Source: Calliopum simillimum (taxonomy: Eukaryota; Arthropoda; Insecta; Diptera; Lauxaniidae). From it: a stretch of DNA of 64,000 bases. The notes under the pieces are model-generated. The model worked only from the letters and a program-made list of their open reading frames with translations. It had not been told where the DNA came from and searched no databases. This document shows, piece after piece, positions 13,022 through 25,680 of the stretch. The DNA is taken from the NCBI GenBank assembly GCA_951812925.1, contig OX638371.1, positions 113,297,124 to 113,361,123 on the forward strand, read 5' to 3'. The position numbers and the translations under genes were made by a program. Position 1 is the stretch's first letter; the number at the start of each line of letters is the position of its first letter.

Positions 13022-13955
13022 AGTTAAAATTGAACATAAAATTTTGAACATTGAACATCGAACATTGAACATCGAACATTGAACATTGAGCAATATTGAA
13101 CAATATTAAACATTGTACATTGAACATTGAACATCGAACATTGAACATCGAACATTGAACACTGAACATTGAACATTGAACATTGAACATTGAACATTGA
13201 CCATTGAACATTGAACATTGAACATTGAACATTGAACATTGAACATTGAACATTGAACATTGAACATTGACCATTGGACATTGAACATTGAACATTGAAC
13301 ATGGAACATTGATCATCGAACATTAAACATCGAACATTGAAAACCGAGACTGAACATCAAACATTGAACATCAAACCACGAACATTGTCTTTCAAACACT
13401 GAAAATTGAATATTGAACATTGGACATCGATCATCGTACATCAAACAGCAAACATTGAGCATTGAACATTGAACATAGAATATTGATCGTTGATCATATA
13501 ACATTGAACATTAATCATAGAATATTGAACATTGAACATAGAACATTGAACATTGAAAACCGAGAGTGAACGTCAAACATCTAACGTTTGACATTGGACA
13601 TCGAACATTTTAGCATCGTACATCCAACATCGTACATTGAACATCAAACATTGAACATTAAACATCGAACGTCAAACATTGAACATCGAACCACGAACAT
13701 TAAACATGAAACATCAAACATTGAACATTGGACATCGAACATCGAACATTGCACATTAAACATCGAACATTGAAAACCGAGAATGAACATCAAACATTGA
13801 ACATTGAATATTGAACATCTTACATCGAAAGATTGATCATCGAGCATTGAACATTGAGCATTGAGCATTGAGTATTGAACATTGAACATCAAACATCGAA
13901 CATTGAACATCGAACATTGAACATCGAACAATGAAAATCAAACATAGTACATCGT
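13022..13955 (-). repeat. GAACATT 7-bp minisatellite with a 216-bp higher-order period
   Basis: About 930 bp of GAACATT, GAACATC and AAACATC units. The uninterrupted core is about 13140-13310. A marker segment 'attgaaaaccgaga' recurs at 13336, 13552 and 13769, spacings of 216 and 217 bp, which shows larger blocks were duplicated after the 7-mers. Because 7 is not a multiple of 3, every frame of the minus strand cycles through the same heptapeptide (SMFNVQC). This explains the several overlapping open frames, which are not genes. Confidence 0.95.
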
Positions 13956-16880
13956 ACTTATAGACGGTGAGGTGGTGACAGTAAAAGTTCACTTAAACGG
14001 ATTTTCTCGGACTATTGCCAAATTCCGGTCTATGCAACCAAATTATTCCCTCTGTGTAGGAAAGTTGCATTATCCTTTTCTTTTTTTCCTGTTATCGCTG
14101 TTGTTGTTGCCAAATTCAATTGCTACAACAACAGTAACACAATGAATCGCATTTTCGTCGGATAATTTTAAGCTTTAGATTTTAACTTGTGCAACAAATT
14201 TGCAACTTGCAACAAATGGTAACGGTAAAAAAAAAAGAAGCAGAAAATGGCAGGCAGAGTTCCAAAAAAAAAGTTAACTGGTGAAAACTTTTATATTCGA
14301 ATGCATTGAAAATTTTTGTTGGCTTTTTTTGTTGAATGATGGTTTTGTTGGAGCTTTTCAAACCTGATTCGTATGTGTGTGTGTGTGAAACTTTTTACGC
14401 TCATCCAAAATGCCAAATTGAATGTGGAATATAAAGTTGTTATTGTCGATATTACTGTTGCGATTTAATGCGCCTGAAATTATGCATCAATTTTTTTTCT
14501 CTCTGCCATCTTCCGGTGCGCCAGTATTGTTATGCTGCAACTCATGTGAGGGCAAAAAAACGCTTCAAAAAAAGTTTGCAACAACATACATCAATTTTTT
14601 TCATGTGTAATTTTTGACATTTTATTGAAAGCTTTTCAAAATTGATAACTTTGCACATTTATTGGAATTTATGGGAAATTGAAAGGAAGGAAATCAATTT
14701 TGAATTGCATGAAAGCTATGAATATTAAAAAGTATTCAAGAAGAATAAACATTTTTTACACAGTTTTTATGTGTCAGCACTAAAGTGTTAAGTTCGTAAA
14801 AATGTTTCATAGCGATTATCTATTGAGGAGAGTTTATTGACTTTATGTGAAAAAAAATTATTTAAAAATTTCATCGTTTTAAACTAATGAGTCGTTTAAG
14901 TTGATGATGAGTTGCTATTAATAGCATATGATGAAGCTGCTGGTTTGACCAAATAACATCAATTTGCTTGTCACAAAGGATGTTGTTGACCAAAAGCCAA
15001 CTGGCAGCGGCAAAATCAGTTCTTCAAATAAATTTTGAGTGTTTTCTTTCGTTTTTAAATCGTTTCATCTTTCACTTCTAACATATAAAAATTTGTGATC
15101 GATCCCTTTGTGTTACGTATTCATTATCACTTTGGTAAACTTTTTTTCCAATGCTTTAAAAGTGTCCTGACTAATTTATCTAAAAGTAAAAGTGCCGAAT
15201 ATTGATTTAGCATGCCGTCAAAGCAACACTACAACATAAACGTTTGTCATTCGTGTGCCAAATTGCTGCATTATATTGAAGCGAGAAGGAGGGGTCGAGG
15301 GGGCGATGTGGGTTAATGTAACGTTTATTACACTCGTATGTGTAGTGTAAATTAAGTCTACTATGCCATAAGTGTTTATCTGTGGTGAAGCCTTTAGGCG
15401 CAGATATGCCCACACACACTCGCACGCAAGTAATTAAGTCAATGTGCAGGGGCGTCTGTGTGTGTGTGGGCTTAATTGCTGCCGTTTAAAACCACATTCT
15501 AGTTATAATAATTAGAAACAGATTCTTTGCATTTTGTGCGTATTAGTTGTTGATGTTGTTGTTGTTGTTGTTGTTGTTGTTGCTATTGTATGGCAGATAA
15601 TTTGCGGATGTGCTTACAAATTACAAATACAGATGTAAAAATATATGTATGTATGCTGCTTTTATTACAAAAGCATACAAAATATGTAGCAGGAAAAGCA
15701 CAGCACACAAATGTATTAAAGTAAATTAATTGTAGTGATTATTTTGGGAAGTCATTATCTGATTTAATTGATTGATTAAGAAGGAATTGTAAGGATATGT
15801 TCTTAATGCTCTGCAATACTTTTGGTAAAATGAAAAGTTATCAAATCATAATATGGGCGAAACATGTGAACTCGTTATAATCTCATCACAGCAATGTGCT
15901 GAAATAATCTCTACAAGTTGTGTATAAAAACGATTTTGAGGCATACTTGAAATTAAGTAGAACTTAAAAGAAATTGATTGATATTGAGCGAAGTGGTAAA
16001 ATCTATCGTCTCCAGCTAGTGCGATTCTTCACGTTGATTCAGTTTTTTTTGTAACTTTTTCTAGTTTTGGATTAATTTTTCCAATGACCTTTACAGGGGT
16101 CTGTTTTCAAAGTCCAAAGCAGTTGGGAGTGAATTCAAAAGGCGAAAGAAAAATAAACAATTTTGCAGTTTCTATCAAGAATAGTAAACAGATCAGTCAA
16201 CCTTATTATTCGAGCTTCCCTCTTTAATATTTGAATTAATGATTGTCAAGAAATGTGAAGTTAAACCTCATTTTCATATGCTTTTAACTTCGCACCCTGT
16301 TTATAATCAATAATTTATTACATTTGCAGTTCCAATGATAGAGTTTTAATAACAGTGGTATAATTTCTCCCCCAACATATACATATATATTACCCTTGCA
16401 CTGTGTGCTTCAAAACTCAATGCAGCTCAAACGATGAAAAAACTTATATAAAATTGTATGTACGTACATATTTACATAAATATCTATACAAATGCAAATG
16501 ATTAAAATTAGATAAATTGCTTACACCCATACTTTATCTCAATCTTTGATTATTAACAACAAAGCTCTTTATATCAAATTGCAATACAACCCCATACAGA
16601 TTTTTTAAATTTTTCTATGATAAATTAATACAAACAACGGACTACTATGGGTACTAACTTTGATCTTGGTAGAAATTTTATACCCTACACCGCAGTAATC
16701 ATCAAGGTTAGAATTCCTGCTGCACGAAGAAGTGGGAGAAGAATCGCCAAAAAATTTTTTTAAAGAGATTACGCTTTTAGATTTTTGTGTGCCCTCGTTT
16801 CCTGCTGTTTTGAGAGTACAGAAGTTACTTACCTAAGTGATCACCGAACGGCAGGTCTGGGTTCTGTTCTGTCCTTACAA
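13956..16880. other. Gene-free stretch with a GTT run
   Basis: A (GTT)n run lies at about 15547-15582. The rest is AT-rich unique-looking DNA with short frames lacking recognisable domains. Confidence 0.55.
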
Positions 16881-17160
16881 TGTTAGAGAAGTCGAAAAAT
16901 GTTGAAGAAGCTCAAAAATGTTGAAGAAGTTGAAAAATGTTGAAGAAGATGAAAAATTTTAAAAAGTCAAAAAATGTTTTGAAGTCGTAAACTGTTACAG
17001 AAGTCGAAAATGCTGAAGATGATGAAAAATTTTAAGAAATCGAAAAATGTTGAACAAGTCTTAAAATTTTGGAGGAGTCTCAAACTGTTGGAAAATGTTG
17101 CTGAAGTCAAAAAGGATGAAAAAGTCGAAAAAAATTCCAGAAGTCGAAAATGTTGAAAGT
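16881..17160 (+). repeat. 19-bp tandem repeat, degenerate
   Basis: About 14 diverged copies of a 19-bp unit close to AAAAATGTTGAAGAAGTCG. The copies are best preserved at 16890-16960 and decay towards the right end. Confidence 0.85.
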
Positions 17161-18130
17161 TTTAAACATTGATTTTGCATCAGTCCAATATAAGTACATA
17201 GTTTTCAATACCAAATATCTCTCTACGAAAGCATTACAAACAAAAGCACAAAATGAATATGTACCATACCCTCGGAGTAGGGTATAATATTTACAACAAA
17301 GAAAAAAATCCAATCCCCCACTTTTCGTATTAAAAACATTACAAATTGCAATAGCAGTGATTTTGCAACTTGCTATAAAAATAAAATTCTACTGCATGCA
17401 AACACAAAAAGGATTGCAGCGAATTTCTTAACCATATCCTGCGGAAATACACTTTCTTCTTGCAGCACCAAAACCACCACCACCACTACCCCGCAGACAC
17501 ACACACACACAGCAAACATTCAGTGCGTGCAGCAATTGTGTTGCCGCTGTTGCTGCTTCACTTTTGTTTGATGTACACGCGCATATAAAAATAATATTAA
17601 AATTTAAAATGAGCAAGTGTGGTGGTTATTGCGTGTGGGTGTGTATGTGTGTGTATGCGTTTTGTCTATGGGCGTATGTGAGGGTACAGAAATTATGATA
17701 AGAATCCCATGGCAGTGCACATGTTTCATTTTATGCATTCGTTTACTTTTTTCTCTTTAAATTATTGCAGCTGCGACATCTGCAGTGCGTTCGTTGCAGC
17801 AGCAGCAATCGCTTGTCTCGCAGCTATCTCCTGATGCATCATCATCATCGTCTTTCATCATGTTGCTTACATAGCAAAACCCACAACTTGGTAAATTATT
17901 TGCATAGCACAATGTGCACTGTAGAAAAAAAGTTTTATTTTTAAAATTCAATAGCTTTTACTTTGCGCGAGATATTTTAAGGTCTAGACATGGGGTCGTT
18001 CATTTTTTCGCAATAAACTTCAAGTAACTGATTTTAAATAGTTTTCTGGCCTTTGCTTAAATTCTTCAGGGAGGCCGTTTTCGTTCGTTAGCCAATGTGA
18101 TCTGTTAATTTTAAGAGAAGTCTTTAAATT
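17161..18130. other. Gene-free stretch with CA/GT dinucleotide runs
   Basis: A CA run lies at about 17496-17511 and GT-rich DNA at 17630-17660. No gene is recognised. Confidence 0.5.
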
Positions 18131-18345
18131 ATGTAGAGTAAACATTTGGCACCACCAGGTGTTATGACACCCCTTTCTATTTCAATACTTGAATAGAATG
18201 TGATTTCGTTGTTTGATCTTTTCGTGAAATTTTTACTCGGTATACACTTAAAAAGAGAAATGGCACTCAATTACGGATGGTGATATGCTTTGGGTGCCAT
18301 TTCTCCCTTTGCATGCTATAAGATATTTGTGACTACAAATATGAA
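18131..18345 (-). mobile_element. Partial inverted copy of the ATGGCACC-type element
   Basis: The reverse complement of 18245-18345 matches 8375-8450, including 'atgcaaagggagaaatggcacc' and the adjoining 'aatatctta'. Further homology to about 8560 ('aaatcacat') follows on the far side. The ends are missing, so this is an internal relic of the element at 8175-9088. Confidence 0.65.
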
Positions 18346-19139
18346 GCGCCTCAACCTGCAGTCTCTCCAACATCGCAGAATTTTAGTGACGTTAGAGGGA
18401 CCTTCAATGATTCCTTTTTAATTTTTACCTGAAGAAAACTCTATGGAACCATCAATTCAAATAACATCACACCTGAAAAAACAACCAATGATGTTTCCAA
18501 AGAAGAATATTTATTAACGAAAGGTGGTTACTATTAGTTATGCTTCTTCCAATGAAGGCGAAAAAAATATTTACTTCTTAGATGAACTGATAGATGGATT
18601 GGATGCGGGTAAGACTATGCAAAAACCATTAAAGAATTAAATGTTCAATAACTTTTGGCAAAGTTGTAGTATCTACTATTAATTTTTTTTTTTTTTCAGA
18701 AAACTCTTTTCGCTCAGAATCTGCTTGAAATTCTTGAGTTCAAAAATTTCATCCCAAACTTTTCTTGTGGACTCGTCTGGCTAAAAAAGATAAAGTTTGC
18801 CATAAGAAAACTTTTTTAGGATTTTCCGGGAAACTTGCAGAGTTTTCGAGATAACACTTTTCACTCTAACAGATTGTTTCCACCGAAGATTTATGAAGTG
18901 ATATAGCCGTACCAAATAAATCTTTGCTGGAAACAGGCTATTAATAAGATCGAAATTCATGTGTCTAAAGATTTGGTCGTCAACTTTCCCGCAAGAAATC
19001 TTCCTTAAAGGGAGTGCATAAAGGTTTGGGAGTTTGTATGGGGAATCAATCATTGTTTGTGTGTCTGAAGCATTATCACTTAGAAACTATTCAGCCAATA
19101 GAGTTGAGTGAAGCTCAGATATGGGAAGGTTTTCATGCT
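18346..19139. other. Gene-free stretch
   Basis: No recognisable gene. Short frames lack domains. Confidence 0.45.
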
Positions 19140-19885
19140 ACACACGAAGGTTTCCGAATTTCACCCTAAGGTTTCATAGTCAAAACGAAGAATATCTAGA
19201 TACGCTTAGAGGATAGCATCTATGGTGGACTATCAACAAGCATTAGTTGATAGTTTTCTGGGATATACGAAGTTTCCTGAAGGTCACATGAAGGTTTCAT
19301 AGTCAAAAAGAAAAATATCTAAGTATTCTTAAGAGAAAACATCTAAGGCGCTCTCTCAACAAGCCTTAACTGATAGTTTTTTTTTTGGACACTCGAAGGT
19401 TCCCGAAGCTCAGACAAAGGCTTCATAGGTAAAACGAAGAATATCTAGATATACTAGAGGGAAAGCTTTTAAGGCGGACTATCAACAAGCTTTAAGTGAT
19501 AGTATTCTGGGACATCCGAATGATATATAGTAAAAAAATACCTAGGTATACTAGAGGGAAAACTTCTATGGTGGTGTATAAAAAATTCTTAATTGATTGT
19601 TCTTTGAGACACTCGAAGATTTCCGAAAGTCACCCGAAGGTTTCATAGTCAAAACGAAGAATATCTAGGCATACTATAGGGAAAACATTTATGGCGGATT
19701 ATCTACAACTCTTAATTAAATATTTTCTGGGACACCCGAAGGTATTCAAAGGTCACTCAAAGGATCCATAGTCAAAACGAAGCATTAGTATGTATGTCTG
19801 TATATTAGAGGGAAAACATCTATGGCAGGCTATTAACAAGTATTAGTTGAAAGTTTTCTGTTTCATCCGAATGTTCCCAAAAGAA
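19140..19885 (+). repeat. Tandem repeat of about 123 bp, six units
   Basis: Units begin with 'ggtttcatagtcaaaacgaa' or a variant at 19170, 19293, 19419, 19639 and 19762, with a shortened unit near 19520. Each contains an 'aatatctag...agagggaaaacatctatgg' segment, then 'aactatcaacaag' and 'tgatagttttctgggac'-like segments. Divergence between units is substantial, so the array is old. Confidence 0.9.
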
Positions 19886-21565
19886 CTGAACTGAACTTTT
19901 TGCTCTAATTAACCTTAAACTGAACTCAAGCCCAAAGTTTTTGGAGTTTCTGTACCTGCATTCAAGCTTATGATTTAGATCTTTCAGTTAATGTTACTAT
20001 ACATTGCACCCCTGTGTAAAATAAACATATGTAAATAAGTGAGTAACTTTCTGATGCAAAAATCCTATGAATGGGGTCCGAGTAAAGCCACGCTGGAAAT
20101 ATGAACATATCCTGAACAATGCTGGGTAAGTTACAGACATTACGACTATGTGTTTTTCTTTTCAGTGTAGTGAGCTTAATAAATACTAACAAATATCTGC
20201 CTGTTAAAGATTTCCTGGAATAACTTGTGTGCTTTTCAGAAAAAAAAATTAATACTTAACTTAATATGAAAATTGCTTGAAATTATGTACATTTCAGAAT
20301 TCTGTGGTTTATTTTCCAGAAAAAAACAAAGTAAAGAATTTAAAGTGCATTTTTGCAATTAAAAGCATAATGTTAAAGTAAAATAAAAAGTTACATTTTA
20401 TATTAAAGTATGAAATAGAAAGCATTCAAAACAGAGTGTAAGAAAAGTAGTGAAAGTAAAAAATGGCAGCAACAAAAGGTAGCAAAAATATTGAATGCAG
20501 GAATGAATGAAATATTACAAAATATATTTTTTTTTTTTCGTTTTTAAGTTGAGTTGGTTACTGATTGCACACCGAGAGCCAGAAATGGAGATGATGCCAA
20601 AGATGAAAACTTCAGCGGCACTGCAACAAACGATGACGAGGACGAAGCCTTTGAAGTGTCCGTTACTGCAACAACAATCAGAACAATGATAACAACGGTA
20701 GATTTTATGCTAGAGGGCAAAAATACACAGATTAAACGAAGTTGAGTAAATTATTTTTTATTTTTTTCATTTCTTGCTTTTTTTTAGTTTTCTTCTTTTT
20801 TTGTAGTTACACTTCCATTACATTGTAACGTTTTTAAATACAAAAAGAAATAGACAAAATACGATTTTTTTGCCCCAACTTCGCAACAAAAATCAAGAGT
20901 TATGTTGATGAAAAGCACTTCCCGCATTGAAAGAGAACGAGCGAAAAAAAGGGCTCAAATGCTTTCGAGGCAAATTAATTTTAAATATGAAGTTTCATAG
21001 CCAACAGCGCCATCTTGCGTCGTTCAAACAACTTGCAATTTGATGTCGTGTGACACTTTGTGGAAAATTAAATGGTAACCTCAAAAAAAGAGCGAAAAAA
21101 TAACAGGGAATGAGAAAGCGAGAGAGTGCAGTTTAAGAAAACTAACATGAGATTTAAATTTAAATTGAAAATTAAATTGCCACAAAAAAAATGACAAAGC
21201 AGAGATGTTAAGTGAAGGCGCAGAGGATGTGCGAAAGAAAGTTGCCATAAATTGCACCACCAAATGCATACAAAACCTCTTGGTTAGCACGTATAAATAA
21301 AAATGTTGTAAGTAACAACAAAAGCGCACCTAAGCACATGAGTATAGGGTGTTTAAAAAAAAATTTTGGGAATTGAATTTCATTACGTTGTGACGTAAAG
21401 AATCAAAGGCCAAAAAGCATGCGAAGCATTTTTGTTATTTGCTGAACAAAATTCATAGGAACATGAACTTCAGTGCACCCTGTGAATGTGGTGGAAAGAA
21501 ACAACGAGAACAGCTGGAAATGGTAAGCGAACTAGTTGCAAGCGAGACTGAAGAGTAGGCGTATA
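19886..21565. other. Gene-free stretch; one acidic frame noted
   Basis: A frame at about 20554-20745 (+) encodes an Asp/Glu/Thr-rich peptide after a T tract that could serve as a splice acceptor. A possible GT donor lies at about 20698. I see no partner exon and no known motif, so it is not called as coding. Confidence 0.4.
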
Positions 21566-22465
21566 CTTAGTCGGTCCATACTACCCCCGTAGTCCATATT
21601 ACCCACGTAGTCCATACTACCCTCGTAGTCCAGACTACCCACGTAGACCATACTACCCACGTAGTCCATTTTACCCACTTAGTCCATATTACCCACGTAG
21701 TCCATACTACCCACGTAGTCCATACTACCCTCGTAGTCCATACTACCCACGTAGTCCATATTACTTACGTAGTCCATACTACCTACGTAGTCCATATAAC
21801 CCACGTAGTCCATATTACTTACGTAGTCCATACTACCTACGTAGTCCATACTACCCACGTAGTCCAGACTACCCACGTAGACCATACTACCCACGTAGTC
21901 CATTTTACCCACTTAGTCCATATTACCCACGTAGTCCATACTACCCACGTAGTCCATACTACCCTCGTAGTCCATACTACCCACGTAGTCCATATTACCC
22001 ACGTGGTCCATATTACCCACGTAGTCCATATTACCCACGTAGTCCATACTACCCACGTAGTCCATACTACCCTCGTAGTCCATACTACCCACGTAGTCCA
22101 TATTACTTACGTAGTCCATACTACCTACGTAGTCCATATAACCCACGTAGTCCATATTACTTACGTAGTCCATACTACCTACGTAGTCCATATAACCCAC
22201 GTAGTCTATATTACCCACGTAGTCCATACTACCCACGTAGTCCATACTACCCTCGTAGTCCATACTACCCACGTAGTCCATATTACCCACGTGGTCCATA
22301 TTACCCACGTAGTCCATTTTACCCACTTAGTCCATATTACCCACCTAGTACATACTACCCACGTAGTCCATGTTACCCACGTAGTCCATATTACCCACGT
22401 GGTCCATATGACCTACCTAGTCCAAAAGACCCACCAAGTCCATATGACCACCTAGTCCATATCAA
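21566..22465 (-). repeat. 18-bp satellite (TAGTCCATAYTACCCACG), about 50 copies
   Basis: About 900 bp of head-to-tail 18-bp units. Variants such as CTTACG, CCTACG and TAACCC recur in the same order in several blocks, so there is a higher-order arrangement of multi-unit blocks. Because 18 is a multiple of 3, long frames stay open on both strands (hexapeptides MDYVGS on minus and VHITHV-like on plus). These are artefacts. The unit equals the motif pair at the right end of the TA-flanked element at 4011-4905 (positions 4864-4890). Confidence 0.95.
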
Positions 22466-22710
22466 CCTCGGACAAGAGGACGTGTCACCTCCCATATAAG
22501 CAAAAGCTTGGAAATGCTATAGTGGAAACGTTTTTGAAGTAGTACAACCAAATTTCACTCAGACACTGAGGGCAGTAAATGCAAGATCTCAGCAAAAGCT
22601 ATGTGGATTTGGACAAGAAGTCGTGGCACCTCCCATACAAGCAAAATTTTCAAAATTCTGCAGTGTAGGGTATTTAATGATTTGCACACTTACTAGTTTT
22701 ATTTTTTTTT
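22466..22710 (+). repeat. Copy of the 8.6 kb dispersed repeat
   Basis: It starts directly after the satellite with 'cggacaagaggacgtgtcac' and contains two of the 120-130 bp units. It ends with 'gtgtagggtatttaatg' and a T tract at about 22700, as at 8985. Confidence 0.75.
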
Positions 22711-24399
22711 TTTTTTTTTTGTGCCCCAATGTTATCCATACCTTAATCTTATAGCACTGCAATCAAGCCAAGACTAAACTGTTATGTAATTTTATCGCAA
22801 CACCCTAATTCACTCACATATAAACTACGAAGTATGTTGGCCATAAAAAATTGTGCCGTAATAAAAACAACAAGTGAACAAAAGGAATGAAACGAGCGAA
22901 ATATATTTCGCTTTAATGGTTTCGAACACAGCAAAAAAAAAAACAAAAAAAAAAGAACATGTATAAAAAATTTGAATGTTTCTTTCCGAAAAAAATATAG
23001 AGAAACAAAAAAAGTACAAATAAGTGCTACACAAAGTGGTGCATACATATGTAGCAAAAGTAGTAGTAGTAGCAGTAGTAGAAAAATGTGAATCACATAT
23101 GAAGCTCAGAATCTCCATCTCCATCAAGTGAACAGACTGAAAATTGTTACTAAAATAAGTAAAAGAAGGAAAAGACGACACAAAAATCCGTAGCGCATTC
23201 GTCACTCCGCTGTAAAGTCAAAATTTCAGCAGCAGCAGCGTCTTCTTCGGCAACGAACGTCAGTGTTGCAACACAACGAGAGATGATGTTGAGTTCATGG
23301 GGGTTAAAGTTTTTCTTTACGTCATTTCTTGCAAGTTTACTTAAAAAATCGTTTACGTATGTTTGTGCTTTTAACGTTTCCGTTTTACTCCACTAGCTGC
23401 AGCACAGCATTGCTCACGCTAAAAAGAACCACCACATTTGGGATTTACTACCACGAGTACTTACATATGTATATATACGAGTACATTGCTTGCAACAATG
23501 TATTGGTATTTACTATTGTATGCACATTCTTAGCCGTATTCTTCAAATGTAGTCACGTCTCAGGAGTTTGTTTCAGCATTTCTACAGACGCAGTACAAAT
23601 AATTTTGTTGGGGTTTGGTTTCATTTGGTGCTTCCATGGATGGTTTTTGGGTTGGTCTGACTTGAACTGCAAGTGAATCGCCAATTTTTTGTGAGTTACC
23701 ATTTTAAAAAGCATATGTGTAAGTGCATGTTTGTATGCGCTTTTTTTTTTGGTTGCATAATGGAAATCATGCTTGTGTGACTTTCTCTTAAAACAATGAA
23801 ACAGGGTCTTAATATTTAGCGACTAATGCGAATCGAACTTCAAAGTCTTACATTTCTTGTGAAGATATTAAGATTGGCGCATTTTCGAGATATTGCAAAT
23901 TGAAATTTTTTAACTCTCTTCAAAATTGCTCACTTGATATACAAGATAGAACAAAATAAAACTGGCGGCCATTGAAATTCTACATATTCTAAAAAGATGC
24001 CTTGTCATAATCGGCCCATATGAACCAATGCTGTGAGTAATTTGCTCAACCACTATTTTTTATAAGCTCCCAAATACCAGATTCGGACAAAATTTCAGTA
24101 ACCTTCAGTGGGATCAGTGACCAGAAAGTTGATTCATGTTCATGTAGAATCTGTCTAACTTATGCCTAGTTATGAAGATCCCTGGTTAGTTTGCCATAAT
24201 ACTATAAAGAGCTTTCGATCTGTATGAGAAATAAGATAGTTAACCATAGAAATTGTCTATTATTGAACCATTTGCAACAATGAACTTATGGAGCGTTATA
24301 ACGTACTTCGTTTCCACCGGAGATTTAGCTGAGATGAGATCTTTATATCTCTTCGTTAAATCATTATCAGTATCATTATTTTTATCAATTTTTATTTTC
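22711..24399. other. Gene-free stretch
   Basis: A short AGC run lies near 23228 and GTA triplets near 23061-23080. The frames here lack recognisable domains. Confidence 0.45.
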
Positions 24400-24850
24400 T
24401 TTTTTTTTTCACCCAAGGTTCCCACCTAAGATGCCGGAACCAAAAATTTTTTTTTGTATTTTCTACGCATTTCATGACTTTTTACAGCATTTTATTGTAA
24501 AAAAATTTTCTCGCCCAAAGGTCCCCCCTTTTAAAAATTTTTTATTTCGTTTTTTGCGTGTTTTCTGCGCGTTTCATGACTTGTTAGGACATTTTAGAGG
24601 ATAAAAATTTTTGCACCAAATTTTTTTTCGTATTTTTCTTGTTTCCTAAAAAAATAATTTATCATATATCTGAAAATATTTAACGGACATGGATGAAATT
24701 TGATATATGTATTAAGAGTACCGGAAAAATAATATTCAATTGCAACTCCAATTGCATTGGAAAAATTTATATTCATTGATTTAATTTAATTGGAAATGTC
24801 CCGGCCTCTGTACAAGAGAAGGTGTAGCGAGGCACACCGGAAAATGCTAG
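24400..24850 (+). repeat. Dispersed repeat fragments, partly duplicated
   Basis: A segment around 24410-24500 (Cys-poor, 'cgcatttcatgactt...cattttattg') recurs around 24520-24610. The part at 24650-24850 ('atatctgaaa...aacggacatg...atgaaatttgatata...accggaaaaataat') resembles 46470-46560 and 47440-47690. No coding potential is visible. Confidence 0.5.
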
Positions 24851-25680
24851 TAGGTAATACTTAATCACTGGAAGCCACGTCAGTACTTTAAGGTGAGTGA
24901 GCCGAAATTGTGAAACCTACTTTTAGCAGAGCGGCCATCGCAACATGGCTCTTGTGAACAGTCGCGTTCTCGTGCAGAAGGAGAACACTTTTGGTCAATT
25001 TTCTACTTTTTTTTACACTGACGGCTTCCTTGAATCACATTAAGGTTGAAGCGTAGTATTCTCCGGTTATGGAGAGACTTTTATCCTTGTAATCGTTTAG
25101 TAGGATCCCTTTTGAATCCCAACAGACTTTCAATATGATCTACCCAGCCGACTGTGACGCCTTAACTTTTTAGGTAATGGTGTACTTTTTTTTGTGTAAC
25201 TGTCCTGTTTGGACTCAGGTTCATAATGATGAACTCAAATTTCATCTCCAGTAATATTTGAGCCAATACCGAGTTCCAAAAACTCGGGAGAATACTTCAC
25301 GGCGCCAACTTTCTTAGGTTTCGTGAGTATTCTTGGCACCCATCTTACGCTAACTTCAGTCGTGCCAAGGTTATCGGGTAGAATTTTAAAAATCGTTGTA
25401 TCTGATACTCCAATAATTTCTGCTAGCTGTGTTTTCTTTAGTCGTGCATTTTCCAGTATTAATTTTTGGACATTTTGAATGATTTCCTCGATCAGCCGTG
25501 GGTCGTCTTTATGTGAGTCTGTACCTTGCCACTTGTTAACCATAGTTTTACTCGGACAAGAGTCCTCGCAAACGGATGAAATCTTTCTAGCACGGTTTGA
25601 GCTGATTTTCCTTGCTTGGTAAGGAAATTTATAAAAGCACGGTACTCGATATTTGGGATTTGGCCGACGATAGTTCAAAG
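24850..25680 (-). pseudogene. Mariner transposase relic 1
   Basis: The minus-strand frame 25678-25235 encodes the helix-turn-helix part of a mariner-family transposase: 'LAEIIGVSDTTIFKIL' followed by the family signature 'VRWVPRIL'. A 'TGDE' segment carrying the first catalytic acid comes next. It is then broken by a stop, but continues as 'VHHYEPESKQ' and 'PPKK'-like sequence to about 25150, and as frame-shifted 'KLAK...VLLLHDNA...' equivalents near 25000. Stops and frameshifts make it inactive. The wild-type product would cut and paste DNA at TA sites in the nucleus. Terminal repeats were not identified. Confidence 0.85.

Noticed and set aside
12966..13931. Several overlapping Met/Phe/Cys-rich frames of 60-116 codons
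   Set aside because: A 7-bp repeat gives the same heptapeptide cycle in every frame; no start context or conserved domain.
20554..20745. Acidic 63-codon frame with possible splice sites
   Set aside because: Suggestive composition, but no partner exon, family or start context; could be revisited with RNA data.
21679..22455. Long open frames on both strands reading hexapeptide repeats (MDYVGS; VHITHV-like)
   Set aside because: They follow directly from the 18-bp satellite, whose period is a multiple of three and whose unit has no stop in those frames.
13022..22465. CRISPR-like appearance of regularly spaced repeats
   Set aside because: Units are directly adjacent with no unique spacers, and the host is a eukaryote.
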